Shown piece by piece: positions 17,927-26,985 of a stretch of DNA of 64,000 nucleotides; position 1 is the stretch's first letter; each line of letters opens with the position of its first letter. A model generated the notes under the pieces. That model made no database searches, was not told the DNA's origin, and saw only the letters and a list, made by a program, of their open reading frames with translations. The stretch comes from CAXXOK01 sp963678055 (GTDB taxonomy: Bacteria; Bacillota; Clostridia; Christensenellales; Aristaeellaceae), in contig OY782679.1 in NCBI GenBank assembly GCA_963678055.1, positions 930,001-994,000 of the forward strand, given 5' to 3'. Both the position numbers and the translations under genes were made by a program.

Positions 17927-19312
17927 TTAGAACGTGACTTTGCTTTCCAGGTACGGAATTAACTCGTCGATGGGCATGCGGATTTGTTCCATGCTGTCAC
18001 GGTCGCGCACGGTCACAGTTTGATCTTCTTGGGTATCGAAATCGACCGTGATACAGAACGGTGTGCCGATTTCATCTTGCCGGCGGTAGCGCTTGCCGAT
18101 GGAGCCGGTCTCGTCGTAATTGACATTGAATTTCTTGGCGAGCTTTTCGTACACTTCGTTTGCCAATGCGCCAAGCTTGTTTTTCTGCAAGGGCAGTATA
18201 GCGGCTTTGTACGGCGCCAGGGCGGGGTGCAGGTGCAGCACCACGCGGCTGTCGTTTTCCAGTTCCTGTTCCTCATACGCATCGCACAGGAAGGCCAGCA
18301 GCACACGATCAGCGCCAAGGGATGGCTCAATCACATAGGGGATAAAGCGTTCATTGGTGACCGGATCGATGTACTCCATGTTCTCGCCGCTGACGCGCTG
18401 GTGGGCTTTCAGGTCAAAGTCCGTGCGGTCGGCCACGCCCCAAAGCTCGCCCCAGCCAAAGGGGAATTTGAACTCAAAGTCCGTGGTGGCGTTGGAATAA
18501 TGGGAAAGCTCGTCCTGGCTGTGGTCGCGCAGGCGCAAGCTTTCTTCCCGCATGTTCAGGCTTAGCAGCCAGTCGCGGCAGAATGCGCGCCAGTAGGAGA
18601 ACCACTCCATATCCTCACCGGGCTTGCAGAAGAATTCCAGCTCCATCTGCTCAAACTCGCGGATACGGAAGATGAAGTTGCCGGGCGTGATTTCATTGCG
18701 GAACGATTTCCCGATTTGGCACACGCCCATGGGAAGCTTGCGGCGCGTAGAGCGCACAATGCTTTTAAAATTAACAAAAATACCCTGCGCGGTTTCCGGA
18801 CGCAGGTAGAGCTCGGCAGCGGTATCCTCGTTTACGCCCTGATGGGTTTTGAACATCAGGTTGAACTTGCGGATGCCGGTAAAATCGTGCTTGCCGCAGG
18901 TGGGGCAGGCAATTTGATGCTCTTCAATGAACGACTCGTACTGCTCGTTGCTCCAGCCGTCGGCGATAATTTCCTCGTCGCGCTCACGGCCCCAGTCTTC
19001 AATCAGCTTGTCGGCGCGGAACCGCGCTTTGCAGGCTTTGCAGTCCATCAGCGGGTCGTTAAACGTGCCGACATGGCCGCTGGCGACCCACACGTTGCGG
19101 TTCATTAGAATGGCGCTGTCCAGGCCGACGTTGTACTTGTTTTCCTGCACAAACTTCTGCCACCAGGCGCGTTTTACATTGTTTTTCAGTTCCACGCCCA
19201 GCGGGCCGTAATCCCACGCGTTGGCCAAACCGCCGTAGATTTCGCTGCCTGCGAAAATAAAGCCGCGGTTTTTACACAGGGCTACCAGTTTATCCATTGT
19301 TACGTCCGCCAT
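17927..19312 (-). CDS. glyS: Glycyl-tRNA synthetase (single-chain alpha2 type)
   Basis: 461 residues. This is the eukaryote/archaea-like class II enzyme used by many Gram-positives (also named glyQS), which charges tRNA-Gly. Seen: GFIFAGSEIYGGLANAWDYGPLG at the N-terminus, LRPETAQGIFVNF, motif 2 GKSFRNEITPGNFIFRIREFEQMELEFF, motif 3 PYVIEPSLGADRVLLAFL and the anticodon-binding domain (LHLHPALAPYKAAILPL). AGGAGG precedes the ATG. It is monocistronic and convergent with the GerMN operon. Confidence 0.97.
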   Translation of the reverse strand: MADVTMDKLVALCKNRGFIFAGSEIYGGLANAWDYGPLGVELKNNVKRAWWQKFVQENKYNVGLDSAILMNRNVWVASGHVGTFNDPLMDCKACKARFRADKLIEDWGRERDEEIIADGWSNEQYESFIEEHQIACPTCGKHDFTGIRKFNLMFKTHQGVNEDTAAELYLRPETAQGIFVNFKSIVRSTRRKLPMGVCQIGKSFRNEITPGNFIFRIREFEQMELEFFCKPGEDMEWFSYWRAFCRDWLLSLNMREESLRLRDHSQDELSHYSNATTDFEFKFPFGWGELWGVADRTDFDLKAHQRVSGENMEYIDPVTNERFIPYVIEPSLGADRVLLAFLCDAYEEQELENDSRVVLHLHPALAPYKAAILPLQKNKLGALANEVYEKLAKKFNVNYDETGSIGKRYRRQDEIGTPFCITVDFDTQEDQTVTVRDRDSMEQIRMPIDELIPYLESKVTF

Positions 19313-19410
19313 GTTTTGCCTCCATTACTGCTCGATAAAAGTAGTATCATGATAGCTTTGACGGCACGCTTTGTCAAGCCGGATATGGATTTGTGCGCGT
19401 TGGCGCGCTG

Positions 19411-20811
19411 TTAAAAGCTGAAGTATGCCCGGGCGTTATCGCAGCATATGCCGCGAACGATGGATGAGAGTGTATCAAAATCATCGGGATACAGGCCGTC
19501 CTCCACCCACTCGCCCAGCAAGCGGCATAGGATGCGGCGGAAATATTCGTGGCGCGGGTAGCTTAAAAAGCTGCGGCTGTCAGTCAGCATACCGATAAAA
19601 CCTGCCAGATAGCCCAGATTAGCCAGCGAAACTAGGTGATCGGTCATGCCCTGAAAATGGTCATTAAACCACCAGGCGGAGCCATGCTGCAGTTTGCTTA
19701 CGGCCTCGTCGGTCTGGAAGCATCCGCAAATGGTATCAATCGCGGCATTATCGGAAGGATTTAAGCTGTATAAAATAGTTTTGGGCAGGCCGCTGCCGTC
19801 TTCCATCGCACCCAGCAGCGCGGCAAGCTGTGCCGATGGGGTATAGGTGTCAATGGCATCAAATCCCGTGTCGGGCCCAAGCGCGGCAAAGGCCTTGGGG
19901 TTATTGTTGCGGCGGCAACCGTAGTGCAGCTGCATCACCCAGCCCATGCGGCGGTACTCTGCGGCGGCAAACAGCATAAAGGCGGTCTTATACTTCAGTA
20001 CATCCTGCTCGGTTAAGGGCTTGCCGGCTATCGCGTTGGCAAAGATGCGTTCTATCTCGCTGGCATCGGCGGGAACATACATAGCATAGTCCAGCGCGTG
20101 ATCGCTGAGCGAGCAGTGGTGATCGTCAAAGTACTGTAGGCGCACGCATAGCGCTTCCTTCAGGGTTTCAAACGAGGTGACGGCAACGCCGGACAGTTCC
20201 CCAAGTTTACGCAAGTAGTCCGCAAACTCCGACTTTTCGATGTTCATCGCCTTGTCGGGCCGCCAGGCGGGCAGCACTTTCGTGGCAAAGCTAAAGTCGC
20301 TTTCGAGCTTGGTATGCCATTCTAGGCTATCGACCGGGTCGTCGGTGGTGCAGATCAGCTCCACGTTGCTTCTATCAATCAGCCCACGTACGGAATAGCC
20401 GTCGCTTTGCAGCTTCTCATTGGCCAGTTGCCACACGGCTGGGGCAGTATCCTCGTTCAGCGTGCCATGGTAATCAAAATAGCGCTGCAACTCCAGATGG
20501 CTCCAGTGATAAATCGGATTGCCGATGGACTTGGACAAAACCCTGGCGAAGGTCAGAAATTTATCATAGTCGCTGGCATCGCCCGTGATGTATGCCTCCG
20601 GCACACCGGCACAGCGCATCAACCGCCACTTATAGTGATCGCCGCCTAGCCAAACCTGCGTAATGTTGTCATATCGCCGGTCTTCAAAAATCTCTTGCGG
20701 GTTAATATGGCAGTGATAATCGATAATCGGGCAAAGCGCTGCAACATCATGAAACAGCCGTTTTGCCGTTTTGGTTGTCAGCAGGAAATCCTTGTCCATG
20801 AATGCTTTCAT
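19411..20811 (-). CDS. uxaC: Glucuronate isomerase (uronate isomerase)
   Basis: 466 residues. It isomerises D-glucuronate to D-fructuronate and D-galacturonate to D-tagaturonate. The start ATG 20811 (MKAFMDKDF) has AAGGAG 7 bases away; an ATG two codons earlier is too close. Motifs: IIDYHCHINPQEIFED (metal site), GDHYKWRLMR, PIYHWSHLELQRYF, MQLHYGCRRNNN and the final MLTDSRSFLSYPRHEYFRRI. It is divergent from uxaA across a 223-base gap with promoters for both and a CcpA-like site. Confidence 0.96.
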   Translation of the reverse strand: MKAFMDKDFLLTTKTAKRLFHDVAALCPIIDYHCHINPQEIFEDRRYDNITQVWLGGDHYKWRLMRCAGVPEAYITGDASDYDKFLTFARVLSKSIGNPIYHWSHLELQRYFDYHGTLNEDTAPAVWQLANEKLQSDGYSVRGLIDRSNVELICTTDDPVDSLEWHTKLESDFSFATKVLPAWRPDKAMNIEKSEFADYLRKLGELSGVAVTSFETLKEALCVRLQYFDDHHCSLSDHALDYAMYVPADASEIERIFANAIAGKPLTEQDVLKYKTAFMLFAAAEYRRMGWVMQLHYGCRRNNNPKAFAALGPDTGFDAIDTYTPSAQLAALLGAMEDGSGLPKTILYSLNPSDNAAIDTICGCFQTDEAVSKLQHGSAWWFNDHFQGMTDHLVSLANLGYLAGFIGMLTDSRSFLSYPRHEYFRRILCRLLGEWVEDGLYPDDFDTLSSIVRGICCDNARAYFSF

Positions 20812-20848
20812 CGGCATACTCCTTACAGAAATGTTGATAAGTTGGAAA

Positions 20849-20862
20849 TGTAAACACTTACC
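20849..20862 (-). promoter_or_regulatory. Candidate cre (CcpA) or uronate-repressor operator
   Basis: TGTAAACACTTACC matches 12 of 14 positions of the TGWAANCGNTNWCA cre consensus and lies inside a longer TTGG...CCAA inverted repeat. It is downstream of the predicted uxaC -10, a roadblock position. A LacI-type uronate repressor is an equal alternative. Confidence 0.4.
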
Positions 20863-20876
20863 AAGATACTGCATCT

Positions 20877-20904
20877 ATTATAGAATAATTCGAGAAAATT
20901 GCAA
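20877..20904 (-). promoter_or_regulatory. Predicted uxaC promoter
   Basis: On the minus strand: TTGCAA (20904-20899), 16 bases, TATAAT (20882-20877). Confidence 0.65.
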
Positions 20905-20950
20905 GCTACACCCCGGATACTGTAGGTAAGATAAGTGGACAGGGCAGCGT

Positions 20951-20979
20951 TTGACGATTTTCGCCAAGCGGAGTAGAAT
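20951..20979 (+). promoter_or_regulatory. Predicted uxaA promoter
   Basis: TTGACG (20951-20956), 17 bases, TAGAAT (20974-20979), about 55 bases before the chosen uxaA start. Confidence 0.65.
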
Positions 20980-21034
20980 AGGCGGAGAAATGAAACTATT
21001 TACATACAGCGGCGCAGAGCCTGGAGGATATAGA

Positions 21035-22510
21035 ATGAAACAAGCAGTACTGATTCACCCCGATGATAATGTTGTGGTTGCGTTGCAGCCGCTGCAGCCG
21101 GGATTTCTTTTGCAGGATATCGGCCTGACGGTGCAGGATGCAATCCCCGCCGGGCACAAAATAGCGTTGCGTACGCTGCCGGAGGGAACGCCGGTAATCA
21201 AGTACGGCTTGCCCATTGGCACAACGACGCGGGCCGTTGCCCAGGGTGGGCATGTGCATACGCAAAACCTGCAAACTATGTTATCGGGCGAACTTACGTA
21301 CCGGTACACGCCGAAAAATCCGGTGCTGGTAAACATGCCTGCACGGACATTTATGGGGTATAAGCGCAAGTTCGGCCGCGCCGGTGTGCGCAATGAACTA
21401 TGGATTATCCCGACGGTCGGCTGCATTAACGATGTGACCCGTAGCCTGCGGCAGCGTGCACAAGAGCTGGTTGGCGGCGCGGTAGAGTCTGTCAATGTGT
21501 TTGAACATCCATTTGGCTGCTCGCAGATGGGGGACGATCAGGAGGATACCAGGACCATACTGGCCGACCTTGCCGTGCACCCCAATGCGGGCGGCGTGTT
21601 GGTGGTTGGGCTTGGCTGTGAAAACAGCCCGGTGGATGTGATTCGAAGCGCCATGCCGCCGTTTGATGAAAGCCGTGTGCGCTTTATGGTGCTGCAGGAC
21701 GTGGAAGATGAGCTGGAAACCGGTATGCAGCTTTTGCAAGAGCTGGCCGAGAGGATGCAAAACGATAAACGGGAAGAAATATCCGCAGAGAAACTGGTCG
21801 TCGGCCTGAAATGCGGCGGCTCGGACGGGCTTTCGGGTATTACATCCAACCCGTTGATCGGGGGTTTCTCGGACAGGCTGATTGCCATGGGCGGCTCCAC
21901 TATCCTGACCGAAGTGCCGGAGATGTTCGGCGCGGAAACCTTGTTGATGGAGCGCTGCGAAACCGAAGCCGTATTCCGCGATACGGTGGGGATGATTAAC
22001 AGCTTTAAGCGCTACTATGAAGAACACAACCAGCCGATTTATGATAATCCTTCGCCTGGCAACAAGCAGGGCGGCATTTCGACATTGGAGGATAAGGCCC
22101 TCGGCTGCACGCAAAAAAGCGGATCGGCCGTGGTGCGCGATGTACAACCCTACGGTGGGCGCGTGCAAAAAGCCGGACTCACCCTGTTAAGCGCTCCGGG
22201 CAATGATTTAGTGTCCACCACCGCACTGGCAGCGGCGGGTGCGCAGATTGTGCTGTTTTCCACGGGGCGCGGCACACCGTTTGGTGGGCCGGTGCCTACG
22301 GTGAAAATCGCCAGCAATACGCAGCTGGCTACGAAAAAGAAAAGCTGGATCGACTTCGATGCCGGACGCCTACTGACCACCCATACCATGGACCAACTTA
22401 CCGACGAGCTGATGGATTTCGTGCTCACCGTGGCAAGCGGTAAGCAAACGCATAATGAACTGAATGACTACCGTGGCATCGCGATATTCAAGACGGGGGT
22501 TATGCTCTAA
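21035..22510 (+). CDS. uxaA: Altronate dehydratase (UxaA family, full length)
   Basis: 491 residues. It dehydrates D-altronate to 2-keto-3-deoxygluconate in the galacturonate branch. The N-terminal SAF-like domain (PAGHKIALRTLPEGTPVIKYGLPIG, HVHTQN) is fused to the large UxaA domain (GVRNELWIIPTVGCIN, GGVLVVGLGCENSP, LKCGGSDGLSGITSNPL, EVPEMFGAE, FSTGRGTPFGGPVPTVKIASN). ATG 21035 is chosen for its GGAGG site at 7 bases; an upstream in-frame ATG at 20990 has a weaker site. Galactarate dehydratase is a less likely alternative. With uxaC it supports plant-polysaccharide uronate catabolism; uxaB is not in the window. Confidence 0.92.
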   Translation: MKQAVLIHPDDNVVVALQPLQPGFLLQDIGLTVQDAIPAGHKIALRTLPEGTPVIKYGLPIGTTTRAVAQGGHVHTQNLQTMLSGELTYRYTPKNPVLVNMPARTFMGYKRKFGRAGVRNELWIIPTVGCINDVTRSLRQRAQELVGGAVESVNVFEHPFGCSQMGDDQEDTRTILADLAVHPNAGGVLVVGLGCENSPVDVIRSAMPPFDESRVRFMVLQDVEDELETGMQLLQELAERMQNDKREEISAEKLVVGLKCGGSDGLSGITSNPLIGGFSDRLIAMGGSTILTEVPEMFGAETLLMERCETEAVFRDTVGMINSFKRYYEEHNQPIYDNPSPGNKQGGISTLEDKALGCTQKSGSAVVRDVQPYGGRVQKAGLTLLSAPGNDLVSTTALAAAGAQIVLFSTGRGTPFGGPVPTVKIASNTQLATKKKSWIDFDAGRLLTTHTMDQLTDELMDFVLTVASGKQTHNELNDYRGIAIFKTGVML

Positions 22511-22552
22511 CCACGCACCCATGCAGGATTGACCATCGGATGGCGACATGAG

Positions 22553-22584
22553 AAACCGCAATCGGTATACGATTGCGGTTTTTG
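22553..22584. terminator. Terminator between uxaA and the AraM-like gene
   Basis: A 12-base stem (22553-22564 with 22570-22581) around GTATA, followed by a T run on the plus strand, lies between convergent genes. Confidence 0.85.
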
Positions 22585-22612
22585 ATTTGGTTTTGGGACT
22601 GCGCTGAGCGTT

Positions 22613-23971
22613 TTATGACAGCGGATACTCGCTTAAATATTTGTCTTCCAGGCTGCACTCGGCGATGAGCTTGAACAGGGTATAGCGTGAGCGGTAATCC
22701 TTGGCGCAGTGCATGGAGAGGTTCAGAAGAGTATTATCAATACCGCAGTCGGCGGGCGTGAGCTGTGCACCGAGCTGCTTCATAGCTGTATAGATGTCCT
22801 CGAACTTCGGCAATAGGGCAAAGGCGTTTCGGATGTCCTGCTGGTGTGCCTGCGCGGCCTGAATACGGCGTTTTTGTTCTTCCCAGGAGAGAAAATCGTC
22901 CGGGTTATCACGCATGATGCTTTCGGCTGCTTCCTGACCGAAGGCTTTCAGTATCCATTGCTTGCGTGCGGTATCCGAAATTCGCCCGGCCTTGATTGCC
23001 TCCAGATCAAGCGCAGATAAATCTTCCTTGGCAAAGTGTGTATACAGTGGCCAGCACAGCAGGGTTGCCACGCCCACGGACGCGCCATGGGCCGGTGGAT
23101 GCTGCCCGCGTGCTAGCTGCTGCATTTCCCAGTAGTGAGCAATGTTATGCTCTACCGAGGCCACTGCACGTGTGTTGCCGATGATCATGATTGTGATGCC
23201 CGCCAGCAGAAGCGCTTCGATTAAGATTTGAATGCCCTCTTCCGTGCGGTTTTTAATGGACTCGATGTTATTAAGCAGTTTCTCAATCGCTCCAGTCACG
23301 ATCTCACCGCACAAATTGCAGTAGGTTTCTCCGTTGATAATGCTGCCGAGCATCCAGTCGGCTTTGGCGATATACTTGCCCAGCACATCGCCCACGCCGG
23401 AACACACCATATCGATGGGCGCGGTGCGCAGAATTTCGGTATCGCATATGATGATCTCCGGGCAGTAGCCCGTGCGGTGAATTTTCACGCCACGTAAAAG
23501 CAGCGGGGCGACCACGGAGGTATAGCCGTCCATTGATGGTGCGGTACCAACGCTGACAAAGGGGAGGTTGCAGCGTGTGGCGTTGACACGCGTCGTGTCC
23601 GTAATGCTGCCGGAGCCAACCGCGATCAGGAACTCGGTCTCCGGCTGGATGCTGAGTAAAACTTCGCCGCAGGCGCGTTCATCCGGATCCATCACGCCAT
23701 CGCGGGTGATAATGCAGGGGATGACCGAAAATCCTTCGTCTGTAAGCCGCTGATGTAGCGCTTGCCCGGCCAGCGGCCAGGTGTTTTGATCGGCGACCAA
23801 CACGCAATGCATGCCCAGCCCGAGCTTTTTAATATAGGAAGGTGTGTTTTCTGCAATGCCGCTGCCAACGTAGATATCCTGCGTTGGCTGTGTGTGCGAA
23901 AGCCCGCACGCGCAGTCCAGTCCGGCAATCGTCAGGCGGCGGTCTGCATCGTAGGCAATGCTTACGCTCAC
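22613..23971 (-). CDS. sn-Glycerol-1-phosphate dehydrogenase, AraM/EgsA-like
   Basis: 452 residues from GTG 23971, which has AAGGGG 9 bases upstream; the frame stays open further upstream but gives no family sequence. Iron-containing dehydrogenase-like fold: VGSGSITDTTRVNA (NAD site), GTAPSMDGYTSVVAPLL, metal histidines in HNIAHYWEMQ and HGASVGVATLL, and a C-terminal helical extension as in B. subtilis AraM. AraM reduces dihydroxyacetone phosphate to glycerol-1-phosphate, the archaeal-type backbone, used in Bacillus for heptaprenylglyceryl phosphate. Here it lies downstream of msmK, so a link to sugar or arabinose use is possible. Confidence 0.88.
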   Translation of the reverse strand: MSVSIAYDADRRLTIAGLDCACGLSHTQPTQDIYVGSGIAENTPSYIKKLGLGMHCVLVADQNTWPLAGQALHQRLTDEGFSVIPCIITRDGVMDPDERACGEVLLSIQPETEFLIAVGSGSITDTTRVNATRCNLPFVSVGTAPSMDGYTSVVAPLLLRGVKIHRTGYCPEIIICDTEILRTAPIDMVCSGVGDVLGKYIAKADWMLGSIINGETYCNLCGEIVTGAIEKLLNNIESIKNRTEEGIQILIEALLLAGITIMIIGNTRAVASVEHNIAHYWEMQQLARGQHPPAHGASVGVATLLCWPLYTHFAKEDLSALDLEAIKAGRISDTARKQWILKAFGQEAAESIMRDNPDDFLSWEEQKRRIQAAQAHQQDIRNAFALLPKFEDIYTAMKQLGAQLTPADCGIDNTLLNLSMHCAKDYRSRYTLFKLIAECSLEDKYLSEYPLS

Positions 23972-24000
23972 ATCGTGCAACCCCTTTCTATGATAGAAAA

Positions 24001-24025
24001 ATCCCCTGCCAATGTGACAGGGGAT
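24001..24025 (-). terminator. Terminator hairpin 1 downstream of msmK
   Basis: ATCCCCTG (24001-24008) pairs with CAGGGGAT (24018-24025). On the minus strand the stem is followed by TTTTT. It lies just before the AraM-like gene. Confidence 0.7.
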
Positions 24026-24045
24026 TGGGTTAACCCTTGGGATGC

Positions 24046-24069
24046 GTCGAAGGGTCACGACCCTTCGAC
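24046..24069 (-). other. Perfect 10-base inverted repeat in the msmK 3' region
   Basis: GTCGAAGGGT (24046-24055) and ACCCTTCGAC (24060-24069) around CACG. It is the middle of three hairpins in the 239-base gap between msmK and the AraM-like gene; no gene is seen there. Confidence 0.6.
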
Positions 24070-24179
24070 TGTCAATCCGAAACCAGCGACATGCGCGGTG
24101 GTTTTGGAACCTTGCGCAGCAAGGGCTCATTACACCGAGACCTGACCGTGAGTAAAACGAATAAGGTCGAGGTGCAACT

Positions 24180-24202
24180 CGATAAAGTGGAACACTTTAT
24201 CG
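24180..24202 (-). other. Perfect 10-base inverted repeat directly after msmK
   Basis: CGATAAAGTG (24180-24189) and CACTTTATCG (24193-24202) around GAA, 8 bases past the msmK stop on the minus strand. It could stabilise or process the msmK mRNA 3' end. Confidence 0.55.
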
Positions 24203-24210
24203 AAAGCGCG

Positions 24211-25332
24211 TTAGCGCGTCAGCAGCGTTGCTTCGGTTTCTTTGTCGAAGAAGTGCAGGTGATTGACATCGAACGCGACCTGAATGGTCTGACCGGCGCG
24301 GCTGGTGGTACGCGGGTTAACGCGGGCAATGATATTGCCGTCCTTGCCGGAGGTGGTCAGGTGCAGGTAGGTTTCCGAACCCATCAGCTCGGTGACTTCA
24401 ACGTCGGTGTTAATCACGGCGGCGGGGGCGGACTGTACGAACACGTCCTCATCGTGGATGTTTTCCGGACGGATGCCCAGGGTCACTTCTTTGCCGATGT
24501 AGCTTTCATCCGCGAACTTGGAAAGCTTGCTGGGCGGGATGACAATTTTGTTCTCGCCGAATTTGGCAACAACGTCTTTGCCGTCTTTTTCCAGCATGAC
24601 ATCGAAGAAGTTCATCTGCGGGCTGCCGATGAAGCCGGCCACGAACAGGTTGGAAGGATAGTCATACAGGTTCTGGGGGGTGTCAACCTGTTGTACCAGG
24701 CCGTCCTTCATAACGACGATGCGTGAACCCATGGTCATGGCTTCGGTCTGATCGTGCGTTACGTAAATGAAGGTGGTCTGCAATCTCTGGTGCAGCTTGG
24801 TGATTTCGGTACGCATGGCAACACGCAGTTTGGCGTCAAGGTTGGACAGCGGTTCATCCATCAGGAAGACCTTAGGCTCACGCACGATGGCACGGCCCAG
24901 AGCAACACGCTGGCGCTGGCCGCCGGACAATGCCTTGGGTTTGCGGTTGAGCAGATGGAAAATGTCCAGAACCTTTGCGGTTTCTTCCACGCGGGTTTTA
25001 ATCTCGGTCTTGGGGGTTTTGCGCAGTTTCAGGCCGAATGCCATGTTGTCAAACACGGTCATGTGCGGATAGAGTGCGTAGTTTTGGAACACCATGGCGA
25101 TGTCGCGATCCTTAGGAGCGACATCATTGACCAGGCGGTCGCCGATGTAGAGCTCGCCGCCGGTAATCTCTTCCAGACCTGCAACCATGCGCAGGGTGGT
25201 GGATTTACCACAGCCGGACGGGCCAACCAATACGATAAATTCCTTATCCTCAATGTCCAGGTCAAATTCGCTGACCGCGACGACATTGCCAGCATAAACC
25301 TTGGTGATTTTTTTCAGTGATACGCTTGCCAT
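24211..25332 (-). CDS. msmK: ABC transporter ATP-binding protein for sugars (MsmK/UgpC family)
   Basis: 373 residues. Energises carbohydrate ABC importers as a homodimer bound to two permeases. Walker A GPSGCGKST (about residue 37), Q-loop FQNYALYPHMTV, signature LSGGQRQRVALGRAIVR, Walker B VFLMDEPLSNLDA, H-loop THDQTEAMTM; a C-terminal TOBE/regulatory domain (LGIRPENIHDED, VTELMGSETYLHL) follows. AAGGAGG precedes the ATG. No permease or binding-protein gene is adjacent, so it is probably a shared ATPase serving several importers elsewhere, as MsmK does in streptococci. Confidence 0.93.
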   Translation of the reverse strand: MASVSLKKITKVYAGNVVAVSEFDLDIEDKEFIVLVGPSGCGKSTTLRMVAGLEEITGGELYIGDRLVNDVAPKDRDIAMVFQNYALYPHMTVFDNMAFGLKLRKTPKTEIKTRVEETAKVLDIFHLLNRKPKALSGGQRQRVALGRAIVREPKVFLMDEPLSNLDAKLRVAMRTEITKLHQRLQTTFIYVTHDQTEAMTMGSRIVVMKDGLVQQVDTPQNLYDYPSNLFVAGFIGSPQMNFFDVMLEKDGKDVVAKFGENKIVIPPSKLSKFADESYIGKEVTLGIRPENIHDEDVFVQSAPAAVINTDVEVTELMGSETYLHLTTSGKDGNIIARVNPRTTSRAGQTIQVAFDVNHLHFFDKETEATLLTR

Positions 25333-25390
25333 GAAATAGCCTCCTTATCTTGTTGAACGAATGATCGCTCAATACGAACAATGTAAGTAC

Positions 25391-25418
25391 ATTATAACTT
25401 CTGAGGCTTGAATTGCAA
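25391..25418 (-). promoter_or_regulatory. Predicted msmK promoter
   Basis: Minus strand TTGCAA (25418-25413), 16 bases, TATAAT (25396-25391); the same form as the uxaC promoter. Confidence 0.6.
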
Positions 25419-25540
25419 ATGGTGTAAATAGACAAAGTTTGCGATACGCATTTGTACACGATGTATATGTTGGAAAACTCTATACCAAATTACACAGATA
25501 ATTGGTGGGTATCTTGTGGTTTTCACCCAAACAAAAAACG

Positions 25541-25549
25541 TGGTATACT
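25541..25549 (+). promoter_or_regulatory. Predicted extended -10 promoter of tldD-pmbA
   Basis: TG-G-TATACT (25541-25549), 36 bases before the tldD start; no good -35. Confidence 0.5.
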
Positions 25550-25585
25550 ATTCATGCATAAATCTGTAAATCCGGGAGGACTTAA

Positions 25586-26980
25586 ATGATGAAACCATAC
25601 TTTCAGGAGGTGCTCCAGGCTGCGCTGAAAAACGGCGGAGACTTTGCGGAAATATTCCTCGAAGATACCCGCTCAACAAAGATGCAATTAGTATCCAGCG
25701 AAGCCGAGAGCATCAACTTTTCACGCCTGCACGGCGCAGGCATCCGGGTGTTTGTGGGGCTCAACCCTGTATACGCCTACACTAACGAAACCGACAGGGA
25801 CGGACTGCTGCGCTGCGCAGCCCAGGTCGCAAAAGCCGTGCGCGACCAGAAACAAACCGTGTTTCAGCTGCCGCCGCTGGTCACCCCGCAGCTACCGGCA
25901 CCAGACAGCATACTGCTGATGCCATCGACCATTGAAAACAAACGCAAGCTGGATATCCTGCGTGCGGCGGACGGGGCAGCCCGCGCTGTCAGCACCGATA
26001 TCAAGCAGGTGAACTGCGTATTCCTGGATTTGGAACAGGATGTAACCATCGCCAACTCCGAAGGGCTGTATGTGGAAGACACGCGTGTACGCACCCGCAT
26101 GTCCTGTACGGCGATTGCCGATAACGGAAAAGAAAAACAAACAGCCCACTTCGGCCCCGGCGCATCGATGGGCTTTGAGCTGTTTGAAAAACGGGTCAAC
26201 CCGGAGGAAACCGGGAAACAAGCAGCGCAGTCCGCCGTGCTGATGCTCAGCGCGCAGGATTGCCCCGCGGGTGTGATGCCCGTGGTGATCGACGGCGGCT
26301 TTGGCGGGGTTATCTTCCACGAAGCCTGCGGCCACAGCCTGGAAGCGACGGCGGTTGCGTTCAACATCAGCGTATTTTCCGGCAAACTCGGCCAGAAGAT
26401 TGCGGCGGATTGCGTAACTGCGGTGGATGACGGTACCATGCCCAACGAATGGGGGTCCACCCGTGTGGATGACGAGGGTATGCCCACCACCAACCTGACG
26501 CTGATCGAAAACGGCATCCTGAAAAACTACATGATTGATAAACTCAACGGCAAGCGCATGGGCATGGCGCCCACCGGCAGCGGTCGCCGCCAGAACTATA
26601 CCTTTAACCCCACCTCCCGCATGCGCAATACTTACATCGCACCCGGGACCGACAACACCGACGAAATGATCCGCACCATGGGCGATGGTCTGTACGCCAA
26701 GCGTATGGGCGGCGGTTCGGTGAACCCGGGGACGGGCGAGTTCAACTTCGCGGTATCGGAAGGGTACCTGGTCAAGGATGGCAAGATCACCACGCCGGTG
26801 CGTGGTGCATCGCTGATTGGCAAAGGCGCGGATATTCTGATGAAAATCGACCGTGTCGGCCAGGATATGACCATGGACCAGGGCATGTGCGGCAGTTCGT
26901 CCGGCAGTGTGCCTACCAATGTCGGCCAGCCGATGATCCGCGTGTCTGAAATGACGGTCGGCGGCAGAGCGAAGGAGTGA
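25586..26980 (+). CDS. tldD: Metallopeptidase TldD
   Basis: 464 residues. TldD is the zinc-bearing subunit of the TldD/TldE(PmbA) protease, which degrades small unfolded peptides and trims peptide precursors. The metal motif HEACGHSLEA (HExxxH, about residue 245) is intact, with the family blocks GAGIRVFVG, VVIDGGFGGVIFHEACGHS, GRRQNYTFNPTSRMRNTYI, GGSVNPGTGEFNFAVSEGY and MCGSSSGSVPTNVGQP. GGGAGG precedes ATG 25586. PmbA follows after 5 bases. No RiPP precursor is visible nearby, so a housekeeping peptide-turnover role is likelier. Confidence 0.95.
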   Translation: MMKPYFQEVLQAALKNGGDFAEIFLEDTRSTKMQLVSSEAESINFSRLHGAGIRVFVGLNPVYAYTNETDRDGLLRCAAQVAKAVRDQKQTVFQLPPLVTPQLPAPDSILLMPSTIENKRKLDILRAADGAARAVSTDIKQVNCVFLDLEQDVTIANSEGLYVEDTRVRTRMSCTAIADNGKEKQTAHFGPGASMGFELFEKRVNPEETGKQAAQSAVLMLSAQDCPAGVMPVVIDGGFGGVIFHEACGHSLEATAVAFNISVFSGKLGQKIAADCVTAVDDGTMPNEWGSTRVDDEGMPTTNLTLIENGILKNYMIDKLNGKRMGMAPTGSGRRQNYTFNPTSRMRNTYIAPGTDNTDEMIRTMGDGLYAKRMGGGSVNPGTGEFNFAVSEGYLVKDGKITTPVRGASLIGKGADILMKIDRVGQDMTMDQGMCGSSSGSVPTNVGQPMIRVSEMTVGGRAKE

Positions 26981-26985
26981 GTAGA

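Noticed and set aside
21398..22168. 256-codon minus-strand frame
   Set aside because: Antisense to uxaA without recognisable motifs.
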